Numbered from the stretch's first letter, positions 25,324 through 37,864 are shown. The stretch: 64,000 nucleotides of DNA from Corylus avellana (GCF_901000735.1 NC_081543.1:37568590-37632589); one strand, 5' to 3'. Made by a program: numbers and translations. Notes: generated by a model from the letters alone, not told the origin.

Positions 25324-28300
25324 TTAAGCAGAAGCAATTGAAGGTGGATTAACAGAGAGATGATCAGCTTGTAATCCATGCAATTTAGCAAAAACTCCGA
25401 CCAGTGTAGCCGTATTATACGTGCATGCCTCAGTTTGCATGTAATTCGACCTCTCATCCCTAAACTGATCCTTCCTATCTGGCCCACCAACGAGGGCCCC
25501 AACCAGGACATGTGGGTTCCGACCTCCTCGTCCGTACCAATTATCGTACCCCTGTGTGCACCCAATGAAACCCTTGTTCTCTTTGTATGATTCAGTGGAT
25601 GCTCCCCTATGGTGCACTCTATGTGGGTAATTGGAGCCGAACCCAACTAAGTAACTCACGGCCATTGGATTAGATCCCAAGATGTAATCGACCTGTGATT
25701 TGGCAAAGGAGAGGATTTCTCGAGGGCCCACCACTCCTTTAGGGCAACTGAGCTTCTGATTTGAGGCTTGGAGATGATCGGAGTAGAGCGTGAGAAGAAA
25801 CGCCGCGTTTGAGACGTATTGCATGTTGTTCCATTGGCGGGTGTACAGTAGGCCTCCTGGGGTGCGCTCCACGTTAGTCCCGTTGTTTTTGTTGAGGCAA
25901 GCGCATAGGTAGTGCTCGGCCTTTGAGCGGTACTGTTCCAGTATGTGCTTGTGTGCGTGTTCCTTGTGCTTTTCTTCCATCAGCAACTTGAAAAAGTAAA
26001 GAGAAGTGGTATTAAGATTAAATTACAAGTAAAAACCCAAAATTTCCTGATTTTGCGCATTTATATTTGTAATCTCGGATGGGTTCATTTCCAAAAACAC
26101 TATTATGGTACTGATGATAATGATATATGATTGAAAGTACATGGGGTATGGTTCTGTCTATAATTACCACTAATTAGGGCTGTCACCAATAAAGAATGAT
26201 CTCTGTGTATCAATCTAAGCTTGAAGAAAAAAAAAAAAAAAATTCGGATTTGGCCATTCGGGTGGCTTGATAGCCTTGATTTTAGTGGAAAGCCAAACTC
26301 AACATAGCCACAAAGGGTAATCATTATAACCCTTCACAATAATAGACCCTAATTGATGCGTTCAATCTGTAGTTTTTTTAGTGTACTTGAAGTTTAAGTT
26401 CGGGTCCAGATCTAATTTTAATTGAAACTGAATTTGTAAGAATTAAGATATTTTTTTGTGTCCTGTCATAGAATATATATCCCAATGACAACAATCCAAT
26501 TCCAAAATCAGACCCAAATCAAGTCAATGAAGTTAATGTCATAACAATCAAAGTTGTGTGGTTCTTACACAAATTTTGTGTCACGGTTTCATGGGCTTTT
26601 TAATTTTTCATAATAGCAATTTAACCATTCTATGTTCTGGTAGGGTTGGGTCAAGATATGACTCAAGTTAGACTTGAGAGAATACATGCGGTTCATACCA
26701 TTTAGGCTTCTCATGTGCGGCTCTCGGCGAGTAAAGGCTACTATAGTCACGCTCAAGTAGGATAGCTACAAATGATCTCTCCTCCTACCACTTTTGCTAA
26801 AAAAAACAAACCATTTCATTTCTTTTGACTCTTGCGTAGCTAGGCTAAAAACATTGGATTGGTGGTGTAGTCTTTGTCAAAAATTGTCAATGAGAGAGAG
26901 AGAGAGAGGGGTTTACCTTTGAAGCTAGGATTTGAACACCGACATACTTGACATCCCAGCTAAACTCAGTCATGGCCCAAGTAATCCCACCAAAAAGATT
27001 TGCCTTCTCCAGCATGTACCTCAAATAATCCTCCTTGTCAGTTGCCTTGTATAGCCACAAAGCTGCCCACAACAACTCATCCATGTACCCACTCACAGAA
27101 GAATAGTACCCTTTTGCCACCCCAATACTTTCATCATATTTTCCCCTATACTTGTCACCAAACTCAAACAACTGCAAATCAAACCCATTTATTAATATAA
27201 CCCTAATTAATTTTTTTTAAACAAAAGATTATTAGTTAAACGCTTCCTCTAGCATTAATATCGCTAATTAAATACTTCAATTTTGGTGAACAGTATACCC
27301 ACCACATATATTCTTATATAACAACCTGATTAAACTAGCTTACCTGTTGTGCATGGTGTAATAGTAGGTGAGAGTAATGTGGATTTGTTCTCCTAAACAC
27401 AATTGAAGCCGCTGCCATTGCCGCTGCCGTCTCACCCGCAACATCCGACCCGGGATTGTCAGCATCAACCTTGTAAGCTTGTCGTGATGTTGTCATGTCC
27501 TCCGGCCGCTGCCAACAGTAGTGGTCGGTGTCCCCTTCACCCACCTAAAATTCTTTATATGTTAATAACCTATATAATAACATTTGATAAAAAAAAAAAA
27601 AAAAATAGATAGATAGATATTAAATAGTTGAACAATAAAAGCAAAAACAAAAAAAAAATTTGCATCCCGCTGCCGCGAGTGAGACACGCGCCAATCACGG
27701 TGCTAAAAATGGGTCCGCGCGGAGACTGATTGACTGACTGCTCTGACATTCAAAATCTATTTTCCGGTGAGTGTGGAGGTAATAGCCCACTCGCGACAGA
27801 GACGCGTGGATTGAGATGTTCTGAATTTGTAAGAAGTGTTTGAAATTTGAATTACCTCTGCCCATAAAACATTCGGGTGAGTATGGGCTTTGATGAAATA
27901 ATCCGTCCCCCACTTGATCGCCTCCAGAGCGTGATGATACTCGCCAGCACCGGCAATTTGTTCTCCATATTCAATGACACTCCACGATAGCATTGTTACA
28001 GTGAAAGCCATTGGTAGACCAAATTTCACATTATCGCCGGCATCATAGTACCCTCCCACCAAGTCTACCTGAAAAAACAAAAAAACCAAAAAAAGTCACC
28101 GGCCGGCAGATTGCAGCATGCAATAGATGAATGTGTATAAATATATGTTGAGTTTGGCAATTGGGGTATGGGAAATGAACGTAACTCCTTGTTCCAGACC
28201 GTCGGTGAGGCCGGAATGGTGGCGCCACTTGACTCTCTGGTTGTGGGGTAACCGGCCGGAACGCTGGGATTCGAAGTAGAGGAGACTCTTGGAAAGAGCT

Positions 28301-28422
28301 TCGCCGTAGTCGAAAGACCGACAGCCCAAGGGAAGGATGTGTAAGATAATGGAGATTAGACAAAAATAACGTTGAAGAAATCTGGAATGTTTTTGAACAT
28401 TGCCTAGGTTCCTGTCCTCCAT
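25324..28422 (-). CDS. Endo-beta-1,4-glucanase, glycoside hydrolase family 9 class B
   Basis: A secreted cellulase-like enzyme that cleaves beta-1,4-glucans during wall remodelling. Minus-strand exons: 28422-28186, 28068-27856, 27544-27344, 27171-26917 and 25986-25324, with continuous phase, giving 522 residues. A hydrophobic stretch at about 20-33 after a basic N-terminus is a probable signal peptide. Catalytic features of GH9: DAGD at 88-91, HRVHHR at 424-429 (signature 1), and [10 protein letters not shown] at 479-488 (signature 2), where D479 and E488 are the expected key residues. Signature 2 reads TEACTY where many members have a Pro after the Glu. No carbohydrate-binding module follows, so this is class B. 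The protein ends in a short [10 protein letters not shown] tail. Confidence 0.94.
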
Positions 28423-28845
28423 TACTCTGCCTAGCTAGCGATCTCTCTGTCTCTCCCTCTCTGTGTGTATATTTATATATACGGGCTTGGAATGTGAGTG
28501 AGTATTACCGTGACACCTGGTGATCAGATGAGCTCGAGCTCATGTGAGCTTCAAGTGTTGTCTTCATTTGATAGGCCGGAATTTCCTTGGTTTGCAACAA
28601 ATGAATAGAATAGAACAAATGTTGGAGTTCAGTGTAGTAGACATATCTAATCACTACACTTTTCAACGGTACTATTGGAATAGGTCAGACTAGCTTTACC
28701 GAATTTGTTAGTCAAAATGTAACATATATATTTGGGGAGCGTGACAAACACTTGGAATAATTGGTTCTAAAACTATTAACCTTTTTGTTACTTCAATGCG
28801 TGAATAAATTAACTTTTTACTCCAATGCTCAAAAACATGGTATAT

Positions 28846-28854
28846 ATATGGAAA
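28846..28854. repeat. MULE target-site duplication, left
   Basis: ATATGGAAA immediately precedes the element and is repeated exactly at 35759-35767. Nine bases is the duplication length expected of Mutator-like elements. Confidence 0.9.
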
Positions 28855-30450
28855 GAGTAATGCTTGGCGCAGGGGTGCAATCCGTATGAAATCCGGATTT
28901 GCTGACATGGCATGGTCAGTGGGCCATGCCATGTCAGCCCACTTACAATTAAAAAATAAAAAAAAAATAAAAAAAAGAAAGAAAAAAAAACCGCATTTCA
29001 TTTTAGGTCTGAAATCCTTCTCTTTCCTCTTCGTTTTCTTCCATTCCAGCCACCTTCCTCTCCTTCTCTCCATCTCCCTGGTTTCCTCCCTGCCCAGAAC
29101 TGCCTTTCCCTCCGTCGCACCTGTCTCTCTCACTCCAGCGATAGATCTCCGGCGACTCGAGAAGAGAAGAACGCTAGTTGGGCCTTAGCAGAGGATTTGG
29201 GCGTCGGGAAAGGATTTCAAAAATCCCAAGCACACTGCTCTCTCACAGAAACGGTAATCCGTTTCTTTTAATTTTAGGTTTTTTTGCTTTAGATTGGAAT
29301 GTGATTTGAAGGCTGATTTTTGTTGATGGGTAAGCTGTATGTAGGTTTTATGGTTAGCCTCTCCCTCCGTCGCGCCTGTCTCTCTCACTCAAGGGATAGA
29401 TCTTCGGCGACTCGAGAAGAAAGAAAGGCTAGTTGGGTGTCGGCAAAGGATTTGAGCGTCGGGAAAGGATTTCAAAAATCCCAAGGACACACTGCTCTCT
29501 CACGGAAACGGTAATCCGTTTCTTTTAATTTTGGGGGTTTTTTTTTATTTTATATTGGAATGTGATTTGAAGGTTGATTTTTGTTGATGGGTAAGCTCTA
29601 TTTAGGTTTTATGGGTAGCGTTCTTAGGTTAATTTTGCGGTTTTCTTTTGGTTAATTTTTCTGTTATTTGGCTTAGAATTTGGTTAAGAATATGAGGAGT
29701 TGTGTTTTTTTTTTTTTCTCCTTCAATTATGATCTGCTGATTTGGCTCAGTTTTTTTTTTTTTTTTTGTTCATTCTTTTTACTCATTTAGAATTGAAAAT
29801 TCTAAAAATTATAATACAGCTTATGACAGGAATTTTCATGGATGGTTATATGTCATCAGAAAATCGCAAACCAAACAAGATTGGTGTAAATGTTTGAAGG
29901 TTACTGGCTTGTAATGTTTGAAAAGAGAACTGAAATTTCAATTTACTTTGCTTGTAATGTTTGATGATTTGTAGCTAATTTGAATTTTTTTTCTAATAAA
30001 TGCTAGATGGACTTGTGGAATGAGTTGGAAGTAGACTATTTTCATACACAGATTTCAATTGATGTAGATTCACCCCTCCAAGCTGGCCCCCAAAATGGTT
30101 TGTTAGGCAAAAAATTATGACCTTTAACTTTTCTTCAAATCATTGTATTTCTTTCTTATTAGAATATTTTAATAATTATTTGTTGAATGTTGAATCAAAG
30201 TGAATGTTATTATTCACATTTCAACTATATTATTACTATTATTATTATTATTATTTTGTATAGATGGAAATGAAAGAGTGCATGATGTAGAGTCTTGCAA
30301 GCTCTTAGATGGAGATGAAATTGTTGAGGAACCTAAGAGAGGTATGATGTTTAACTCTATAGGAGAACTTATATTATAAGAAGTATGCCAAAAAAGAGGG
30401 TTGTGCGGTGGTTATAAAAGCGGATACTAAGAATGATAGTGGCACCGTAG
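28855..30450 (+). repeat. Left arm of the MULE: inverted copy of its 5' end
   Basis: Reading rightward, the arm reproduces the terminal repeat, leader and first coding exon of the transposase (ATG at 30007, MDLWNELEVDYFHTQIS..), then part of exon 2 (to GATAGTGGC.. at about 30440). It diverges from the right arm by substitutions and indels that break the second exon's frame. It is longer than the right arm (about 1434 bp), largely because of an internal ~255-bp duplication. Confidence 0.85.
29108..29620. repeat. ~255-bp tandem duplication inside the left MULE arm
   Basis: CCCTCCGTCGC..CTGTCTCTCTCACTC.. at 29108 recurs at 29363. The downstream landmarks ACGGTAATCCGTTTC (29251/29508) and TTGTTGATGGGTAAGCT (about 29323/29580) keep the same spacing. 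The right arm has a single copy. Confidence 0.85.
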
Positions 30451-31559
30451 TGTTTTTTGGAAACTCATAATCCTAAGGGATATTTCTTAGAGAGAGAGAG
30501 ACAGAAAGCCACTTGACTTATAACCAATCTGATCACCATATCAAAAGTTACAATCTATAAACAACTTTTTATTTAAATAAGGCTTAATTTCCTTGGAGAA
30601 ATTTTATACAAATAGCAGTTTACAGTACGCCTCCAAAATAAAGATCCTTGAATACTATAAGAATGTGGTTTATTCCATTAGGATAAAAATCTCTTTTGCG
30701 ACACAAAGTGTTGTGTAAAGGACATTCTGGATTTTTTTTTTTTTGAAGCATTTGATTTGCCTTTCTTACTTCTAACTGTTCATCTGATTGCTGTACTGTA
30801 TTAATTTTTTTTTATTTGCGAATTTTTTATGATAATTAAAAATCTCTTTCAAAAATTTGCAGCCTGTTTGGGGATGGATCAAGAGCAAAAGCTTCCGAAT
30901 TGGGTGGGAATATGTTGAGATTATGAAGGATCTGGCAAGAGCTCTCCTCATTTCTCATCTATAAGAGTGGGGAGCTTGATGGAAAAGAAATGACAACTAG
31001 GAATGCACATTTGCAATGTATAAAGCATTGTAATTTGTTTCCTTATGCAATCTGTAGTAATAAAGTTAACATTTTGAACTTCATTGTGCATCTGCAACAT
31101 AGAAAATGTTACATTGAATGGTAGCCTCTGCGTAAGGTTGTAGATATTTCTCGTTGGTATTATCTTGTGTAAACACTAATTTTGAATGATCAAATGTTGA
31201 ATTGATTTTACTTAACTGACAAGATAATGATCCAATATCTCAGCCTTTCTTGAAGAAAGTTTTCCAGTTGGAGTATGTCTATGGTTTTCAAAAGAAATTG
31301 AATGACTGCTTCCAATAAATGCTTGTGGAAACAGTTTCTAAATAATTTTCAGATAATCATGAATTTGCTCTTAAACAATAAAAAAGAACAGACTTATCAC
31401 AAATTGCCATGGATCCTTAAATATTGAACTTCAGATCCAAAACACCAGTTGGCAAAGCACGAAGCCATATGAAAAGAACAATCCCCGGTGTACAACATTA
31501 ACACAAAGATTAAAATAGAAAATGTGATTTTGTGAGATATAACATGCAAAGCCAGTGCA
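30451..31559. other. MULE internal non-coding region
   Basis: AT-rich sequence between the left arm and the tandem repeats. It matches neither arm and no reading frame is convincing. Confidence 0.5.
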
Positions 31560-31845
31560 CAACATTAACATATTAAAATAGAAAATGTGATTCTGTGAGA
31601 TACAACATCCAAAGCCAGTAAAATACAACATCCAAAGCCTTCAAAATAAAATAGAATGTGAAATACATCAAAAGCTTTCAAAATAAAATAGAATGTGAAA
31701 TACAACATCCAAAGCCTTTAAAATAAAATAGAATGTGAAATACAACATCAAAAGCTTTCAAAATAAAATAGCAAATACAACTCTTCTCCAGCCTTCAAAA
31801 TAAAATAGCAAATACAACAACTCTTCTCCAGCCTTCAAAGTAACT
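31560..31845. repeat. Degenerate tandem repeats inside the MULE
   Basis: Units containing AAAATAAAATAGAATGTGAAATACAACATC-type sequence with AAAGCCTTCA/AAAGCTTTCA spacers recur about six to eight times. They are followed by two copies of a unit with AACTCTTCTCCAGCCTTC. Such arrays are common in subterminal parts of MULEs. Confidence 0.7.
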
Positions 31846-32408
31846 TGGGCCCAATTCTGCCTTCAATTCTTTTGGAGCTTTTAATCTGTTTAGAAAAAAT
31901 AATAATAATAATAATGGATAGGAGTACTAGTAATAAAAGAGCATGACCACAATCAAGAAAATAACTATATGAATTACCGTTGTATGCCACATGTCACTCT
32001 TAGATCCAAGTAGGCCATATTTCCTGTAAAATTATGACCAAGTTTTCGGAAAAAAATATAATCCAAATTATTCTGATATAAAAAAAGTTTGTTCTTTTTA
32101 CAAAAAGAAGAAAAAAAAAATACCTGACTGATTACACTATTTTGAGTTTCATGTACATAATCATGCTGAATATCAGTTCTTGAAGGCAATGTAGCTTCAT
32201 TTGTGTTCGATGCGATCTCTTGCATTCCTTCGGATGTCTTCAATTAAAAAAAAATATGTTTCGTTACAAAAAATACGAAAAAAATTCAGAAATATGGACA
32301 TGTTTTTAATGAACATAACTAAACACAAGGGAAAGTTGAATTTTAAACCTGATTTTGTCTTGTTTTTTGTTTGGGATTTGTGTCACTAGATTGATTCTTT
32401 CTTCTTTG

Positions 32409-34791
32409 TTACTTCTTCACCACCACCTCTTCTACCGGAGACATCTTCCTTTTTGATGATGGTTTACCTTTACCACGAACCGCGAGGGGACTACGTACCT
32501 TATTATTTTCCACGCCATCCATGGATTTATTACATGTAGAAGATGCACCTACAAGTGCTTGGGAGGGTGGACTAGGTTCGTAGCTTGAACCACTAAATTT
32601 GTCCATTAACATATGAACATATTTTGTCGCTTCCATGTAGTTGTCCACATTTGTTACGGCAAGCGCTGCCAATTTATGCATATCTTTGCATAAGTCATCA
32701 TACTTTTGAGCAATAGGGTTGGCACCCAAAGAATCGTAGCTACTTTGAATGAAAGTATACCTTCGCTTCAAGTCATTCCTCCAACGATCAAGAAAATATT
32801 TTTGTGGCAACGATGTAATATTACATGCGCTAAGTACAGAAAAGACATGTCTGCACAAGATCCCTCTAGTTTCAAACCGGCCACAACTGCATTTTAATTC
32901 ACATTCATCGCCATTGTAGCAAACACAAAATTTAACATGTTTCATGTAAGCATCAGTAACTGCTACCTGTTCATCCACTTGATACGTACAAATTGTGCCT
33001 TCACTACTCAAAAGATACGGAGTGCAGTACATCTTCCCCTTAAGCTCCTCTTGGACTTCTTTGAATTTTTCATTTGTGTAACATTCTTGAAATTTTTTCT
33101 CAAATTGAAATATGGTTACACATTGAATTGTAGTATTAAAAGAATTAAAATCAGCAATCCTCTCATTCTCAACCTTCTTACGCAAAGCACCATCATACTG
33201 GTCAACAAATTGTTTCAATGTGGTGGTCGGGTGCACATATCCATCAAAAAAAGCGTTCATACTTTCACTCCGTTGTGTAGTAGTCATTCCAGCCCAAAAC
33301 ACCCCTTTCAAATATGCTGGTATCCAAGAAGCCCTCTCATTGTATAACCCACGCAACCAATCATTATCCTCAAGATTATAAGTCACAAGTAGAGTTTTCC
33401 AGCTTTCCTCAAACTCACCATGTGTTTGAGAATCATACACGCATTTTCGTAAGGTACTCTTAATGCCATCAAATTGTGAATGTGCACCAAACTTTTCTGG
33501 AAGCTTTTTCAAAATGTGCCATAAACACAATCTATGTCGGGTTCCTGGAAATACCCTTGCAATTGCATTTTTCATAGCCCTATCTTGGTCTGTTATTATT
33601 GCACTTGGGGCTCGGTCATTCATGCATTTCAACCATGTTTTGAACAACCATACAAAAGTTTATGTATCCTCACCTGATAGTAATCCTGCCCCAAATAGAA
33701 TTGATTGACCATGATGATTCACTCCCACGAAAGGAGCAAATGGCATTCCATATTTATTAGTTGAATACGTCGTGTCAAATGTAACAACGTCTCCAAAATC
33801 TTCATAAGATGCCCTACTTCGTGCATCGGCCCAAAAAACATTTCTCAACCTAGATTCACCATCCAAATCCATTTGAAAGTAAAAACCATCATTCACTAGT
33901 CGCATCCTAGTGAAATAGTCAAGAAGTGCTTCGGCGCCTCCTTCGCCAAGTTGAAGATGTCTTGCTTCAATAGAATTGCGACAATCTTTTTCTAGAAATG
34001 GAAGGTTCTCATACCCCCCCCGCTTCAACAGCTAAAGAGTCATAATTTTTACTCAATGGAATCCCAGCTCTATCATTTACCTCAAGCTTTCTTTTTGTGA
34101 TAGAATCCAAATTCCTATAACATTTAAAGTATCTAGCTTTGCTTGGGCTTAAACCATGATTATGGTTAATGTATACACTAGTCACAAACCACTTTGATTC
34201 AACAAACTTTGCATTCAACCTAGCCTTACACTCGGTTTTGGTACTTGTATTTGGCTTGGAGAAGGTATTACTTAACTTGGTTCTTGGTTTGCCTTGACGA
34301 CCACATGCAAGGGTGATGTGAATTACACGCCCACTATCATTCTTAGTAGCCTTTTTTATGACCACCGCAAAACCTTCTTTCTTGGCATACTTCTTATAAT
34401 ATAAGTCAAGTTCTCTTAGGGAGTTAAACGTCATACCTCTCTTAGGTTCCTCAACAAATTCATCTCCATCTAAGAGCTTGTACTCGGACGTGTTGTCTAT
34501 ATTTCCAAACTCTACATCATGCACAATTTCATTTCCATCTATACCCAAAAAAAAAAAAAAAATTAACATATTTGAAATGTGAATAATAACATGTGAGTAC
34601 TAATTAGAAAGAAATACTAATAATGATTAGTATATACTAATTAAAAAGAAATACAATGAGTTGAAGAAAAATTAAAGGAAGAATTAAATGCCGAACAAAC
34701 CATTTTGGGGGCCAGCTTGGGGAGGTGAAGCTTCATCAATTGAAATTTGTGTGCGCAAATAGTCTACTTCGCACTCATTCCACGAGTCCAT
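32409..34791 (-). pseudogene. FAR1-related (FRS) MULE transposase, inactivated
   Basis: Exon 1 is 34791-34701 (MDSWNECEVDY..) and exon 2 runs from 34538 to the stop at 32409. A FAR1-type DNA-binding domain (about 34440-34090: RGMTFNSLRELDLYYKKYAKKEGF.., ending INHNHGLSP) is followed by the MULE DDE domain (DTTYSTNKYGMPFAPFVGVN; ITDQDRAMKNAI; RSESMNAFF) and a SWIM zinc finger (CSCGRFETRGILCRHVF). Two lesions break it: a run of eight C on the plus strand (34014-34021) shifts the frame by +1 between the two domains, and a TAA at 33662-33660 interrupts the DDE domain just after LLSGEDT. The frame resumes cleanly after each. The homopolymer lesion could be a sequencing error; the stop is less easily explained that way. 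Confidence 0.88.
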
Positions 34792-35758
34792 CTAGCAGTT
34801 ATTAGAAGAAAAATTCAAATTAGCTAAACAAATTAATGCATAAATGATTTGTTAGTAACCTTCAACAAAGCAAAGTGAAATTTCGGTTCTCTTTTCAAAC
34901 ATTACACACATTCAAGCCAGTAACCTTCAAACATTTACACCAATCTTGTTTGGTTTGCGATTTTCTGATGACATGATGGGCATTTTATTTCATTTTATTC
35001 ATAAACTTGCCTTCTGGTGTAGAAAAGAGAACCGAAAATTAACATATAACCATCCATGAAAATTCTTGTCATAAGCTATATTATAATTTTTTAAACTTTC
35101 AATTCTAAATGAGTAGAAAGAATGAACGAAAAAAAAAGAGCCAAATCAGTAGATCGTATTTGAAGGAGAAAAAAAAAAACAACTCCTCAGCTTCTTAACC
35201 AAATTCTAAGCCAAATAACAGAAAAATTGACCAAAAGAAAACCGCAAAATTAACCTAAGAACGCTACCCATAAAACCTAAATACGGCTTACCCATCAACA
35301 AAAATCAACCTTCAAATCACATTCCAATCTAAAGCAAAAAAATCCAAAATTAAAATAAACGGATTACCGTTTCTGTGAGAGAGCAGTGTGCTTGGGATTT
35401 TTGAAATCCTTTCCCGAAGCCCAAATCCTCTGCTAAGGCCCAACTAGCGTTCTTTTCTTCTCGAGTCGCCGGAGATCTATCGCTGGAGTGAGAGAGACAG
35501 GCGCGACGGAGGGAAAGGCAGTTCTGGGCAGGGAGGAAACCAGGGAGATGGAGAGAAGGAGAGGAAGGTGGCTGGAATGGAAGAAAACGAAGAGGAAAGA
35601 GAAGGATTTCAGACCTAAAATGAAATGCGATTTTTTTTTTCTTGTTTTTTTTTTTTTTTTTTAATTGTAAGTGGGCTGACATGGCATGGCCCACTGACCA
35701 TGCCATGTCAGCAAATCCGGATTTCATACGGATTGCACCCCTGCGCCAAGCATTACTC

Positions 35759-35767
35759 ATATGGAAA
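35759..35767. repeat. MULE target-site duplication, right
   Basis: ATATGGAAA directly after the element's last base, matching 28846-28854. Confidence 0.9.
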
Positions 35768-36546
35768 TACATAGCGCCCTTTAGTTGTTATTTCAACTTG
35801 GTTCATTTGATCTTCATTTCATTTAAGGAGATGAACTTTTTGACGGTTCAGATTTATTTTTATAGATGTAATAGTATATATATTGTCGCATAATAAATAT
35901 GTTAGCATGTTATTTATAAATAAGGTAATACCATGTAAATCGTTAGATAGAATAAAACAAAATTTATATCATAAGGTAGGAAGCATGATCATATTCTATT
36001 TGGCATATTTTTGTGGCAGTTAGGCTGAGTTGGGAGAATGATACAGTGCGATGGAATAATATGATTTGAATGGCACAATATATAACGACTTATCGTACAA
36101 GAGCAGTTGGATAATTTCCAAGTTTAAAAGTTCTATTTTGAAAAATGATAAATTCTACCCAAGTGATTTCATATAATTAAACAAAAGCTTTTAGTTTGAA
36201 AAAGGAGTAGATTTTAAAGGATTAATGGTGACTTTTGGCAAGTTATAACAGCTTTAATTTAATTTTGGCCAATGAAAAGTCTAAAAGTTAACCAACTCAG
36301 AAGCCGGCCATTATACGTACCTTGCCAAAAGTTTAAAAGTTATTGTTTATATAAAATCTCTTTGTAAGAACGAATCAATTTTTTCAAAATAAAATAAAAA
36401 TATTTGAAATTGGAAATACTCCATCTGCTTATAAATTGCGGAGATTGAAGGTCCAAATAACAAATTAATAAAAGGGTTTCTACCTACTGATCATCTCATC
36501 AGATATTCCAAAAAACAACATAATTAATTTGGTCACCATTATTCCC
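35768..36546. promoter_or_regulatory. Upstream region of peptide gene 1
   Basis: AT-rich. From about 36120 it is homologous to the spacers upstream of the other peptide genes (AGTTTAAAAGTTCTATTTTGAAAAATGATAA.., AATGGTGACTTTTGGCA at about 36226 and CCTTGCCAAAAGT at 36322), so promoter sequence is shared across the family. No minus-strand partner peptide is found here, unlike at the two later loci. Confidence 0.5.
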
Positions 36547-36843
36547 ATGGAAGAACATGGTGTAAGCACAGTTGTAAAGATGATACTAGTGTTGATGAAT
36601 TTGATCATGATGCTTGATATTCAAGCTAATGGCCCTCCCCCTTCCTTTACACTGCCCTCTGGCTTTGAATCGCCCCCTTTATTAGATTGTAAACCTGCAT
36701 CCTTCATTAGATATTGCGCTAAATTATGTGGGAAAGCCTGCGGCAATGTTTTTTATGAAGAGCACGAATTTGTTCCTGTTGAATTCATGAAATGTGCATT
36801 TGATTGCTTGGAAGATTGTGTTGTCACCTTCAAATTTCCATGA
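36547..36843 (+). CDS. Small secreted Cys-rich peptide, (CX3CX3C)2 family, copy 1
   Basis: 98 residues from the ATG at 36547 (MEEHGVSTVVKMILVLM..). A hydrophobic signal peptide ends near ANG and is followed by PPPS. The mature part holds CAKLCGKAC and, 17 residues later, CAFDCLEDC: two blocks of three Cys spaced i, i+4, i+8, as expected for two amphipathic helices cross-linked by disulfides. An extra Cys (LLDCKP) is present only in this copy. The layout resembles an enlarged alpha-hairpinin, whose known members have CX3C pairs and act as antimicrobial or protease-inhibitor peptides, but I do not recognise this exact family. Function unknown. Intronless. Confidence 0.65.
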   Translation: MEEHGVSTVVKMILVLMNLIMMLDIQANGPPPSFTLPSGFESPPLLDCKPASFIRYCAKLCGKACGNVFYEEHEFVPVEFMKCAFDCLEDCVVTFKFP

Positions 36844-37029
36844 GAACCAATTTTTCAGTTTGGAGGAAATTTATGTTAATTTTTTTTAGAAATTTAAACA
36901 TATTGAATAACACTTGTCATTTATTATAATAAGTCGAAAGAAATTTCCTGTTTAGAGGAAATTTATATCCTTTCTTAATATCTGCTCTTAATTCTCTCCC
37001 TCGATCTCCTTCTCACCTCTTCATGCTAG

Positions 37030-37065
<36 letters not shown>

Positions 37066-37426
37066 GTAGTGGATATTTCTTTCATTACAATATTACAGAC
37101 TACTAGAGTTATTTGTAAATTGTAGGAGATGGATCTTATTCTTATTTTCTTTATAAAATAAAATCTTTATTTTATGTTCAAGAGGTCTTCATTTTATATA
37201 TATATATATGACTATGGAGCTAGGTTTTTCTTTGCATGGATGAATTGAGAAGCGAAGGAAAAAGAAAAAATGAAGATTTTATTTCGTGGTCCAAGTTAGG
37301 TTTCACATATCTAATAGTGTGTATTTATATATATGTTATCAGGAAACGTTATATACTACACTGCTATATATCCCACCTTCATTCTATTGAACTAATGTGG
37401 CAATGTCCATCAGCTTTTAAATTTTT
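36844..37426. other. Spacer with AT microsatellite
   Basis: 3' UTR-like sequence, an (AT)n tract at about 37031-37062 and a shorter one at about 37195-37210. No gene seen. Confidence 0.5.
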
Positions 37427-37864
37427 GGGGTAATTACCTTTTCTTATCATCAACTACAACGCATTGTTATTTTGTCTCCATAAACTGACAACTCTATTAC
37501 CTGACCCTATCAAACTATCATTTTGTTCCCAAAATTCCCCTTCTGCCAGTCAAGGGCGTTAACTCAGAAGGTCAACCCGTCACATGCGCCCCACATGCCA
37601 TCTTGAAATTTTCTATCTCACATTTTCTCCCATCAATTACAACGCATTGTCACATTGTCACTATCAACTACAATGCATTGTCATTTCAAGATAGCAAGTG
37701 GAGCGCACCTGACGGGTTGACCGTCTGAGTTAACGCATTTGATAGACGGAATTAGGGTTTTTGGCACAAAATGGTAGTTTGATAGGGTCGAACAGTAGGG
37801 TTGTCAGTTCATGGAGACAAAGTGACAATGCGTTGTACTTGATGGGGAAAAAGGTAATTACCCC
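37427..37864. mobile_element. Foldback element with ~200-base arms
   Basis: GGGGTAATTACCTTTTC at the left faces GGTAATTACCCC at the right. The arms continue inward for most of the element (CAACGCATTGT, GACAACTCTATTACCTGACCCTATCAAAC.., GTTAACTCAGA..GTCAACCCGTCA and their complements). Non-coding MITE or foldback transposon; superfamily not determined. Confidence 0.75.

Larger units (their letters stand above)
28855..35758 (-). mobile_element. Mutator-like element (MULE) with FAR1/FRS-type transposase
   Basis: 6904 bp bounded by GAGTAATGCTTGGCGCAGGG and its reverse complement, flanked by the exact 9-bp duplication ATATGGAAA. The terminal inverted homology is very long: 28855 to about 30450 mirrors 35758 down to about 34325, including the transposase's first exon and the start of its second. 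The transposase gene reads leftward from 34791. Between the gene and the left arm lie about 2 kb of non-coding sequence with tandem repeats. Intact target-site duplications and matching ends indicate a fairly recent insertion of the whole unit between GH9 and the peptide cluster. Confidence 0.92.

Noticed and set aside
31560..31845. Regular repeats suggestive of a CRISPR-like array
   Set aside because: Units are degenerate, without unique spacers, and lie inside a plant MULE; a transposon tandem array explains them.
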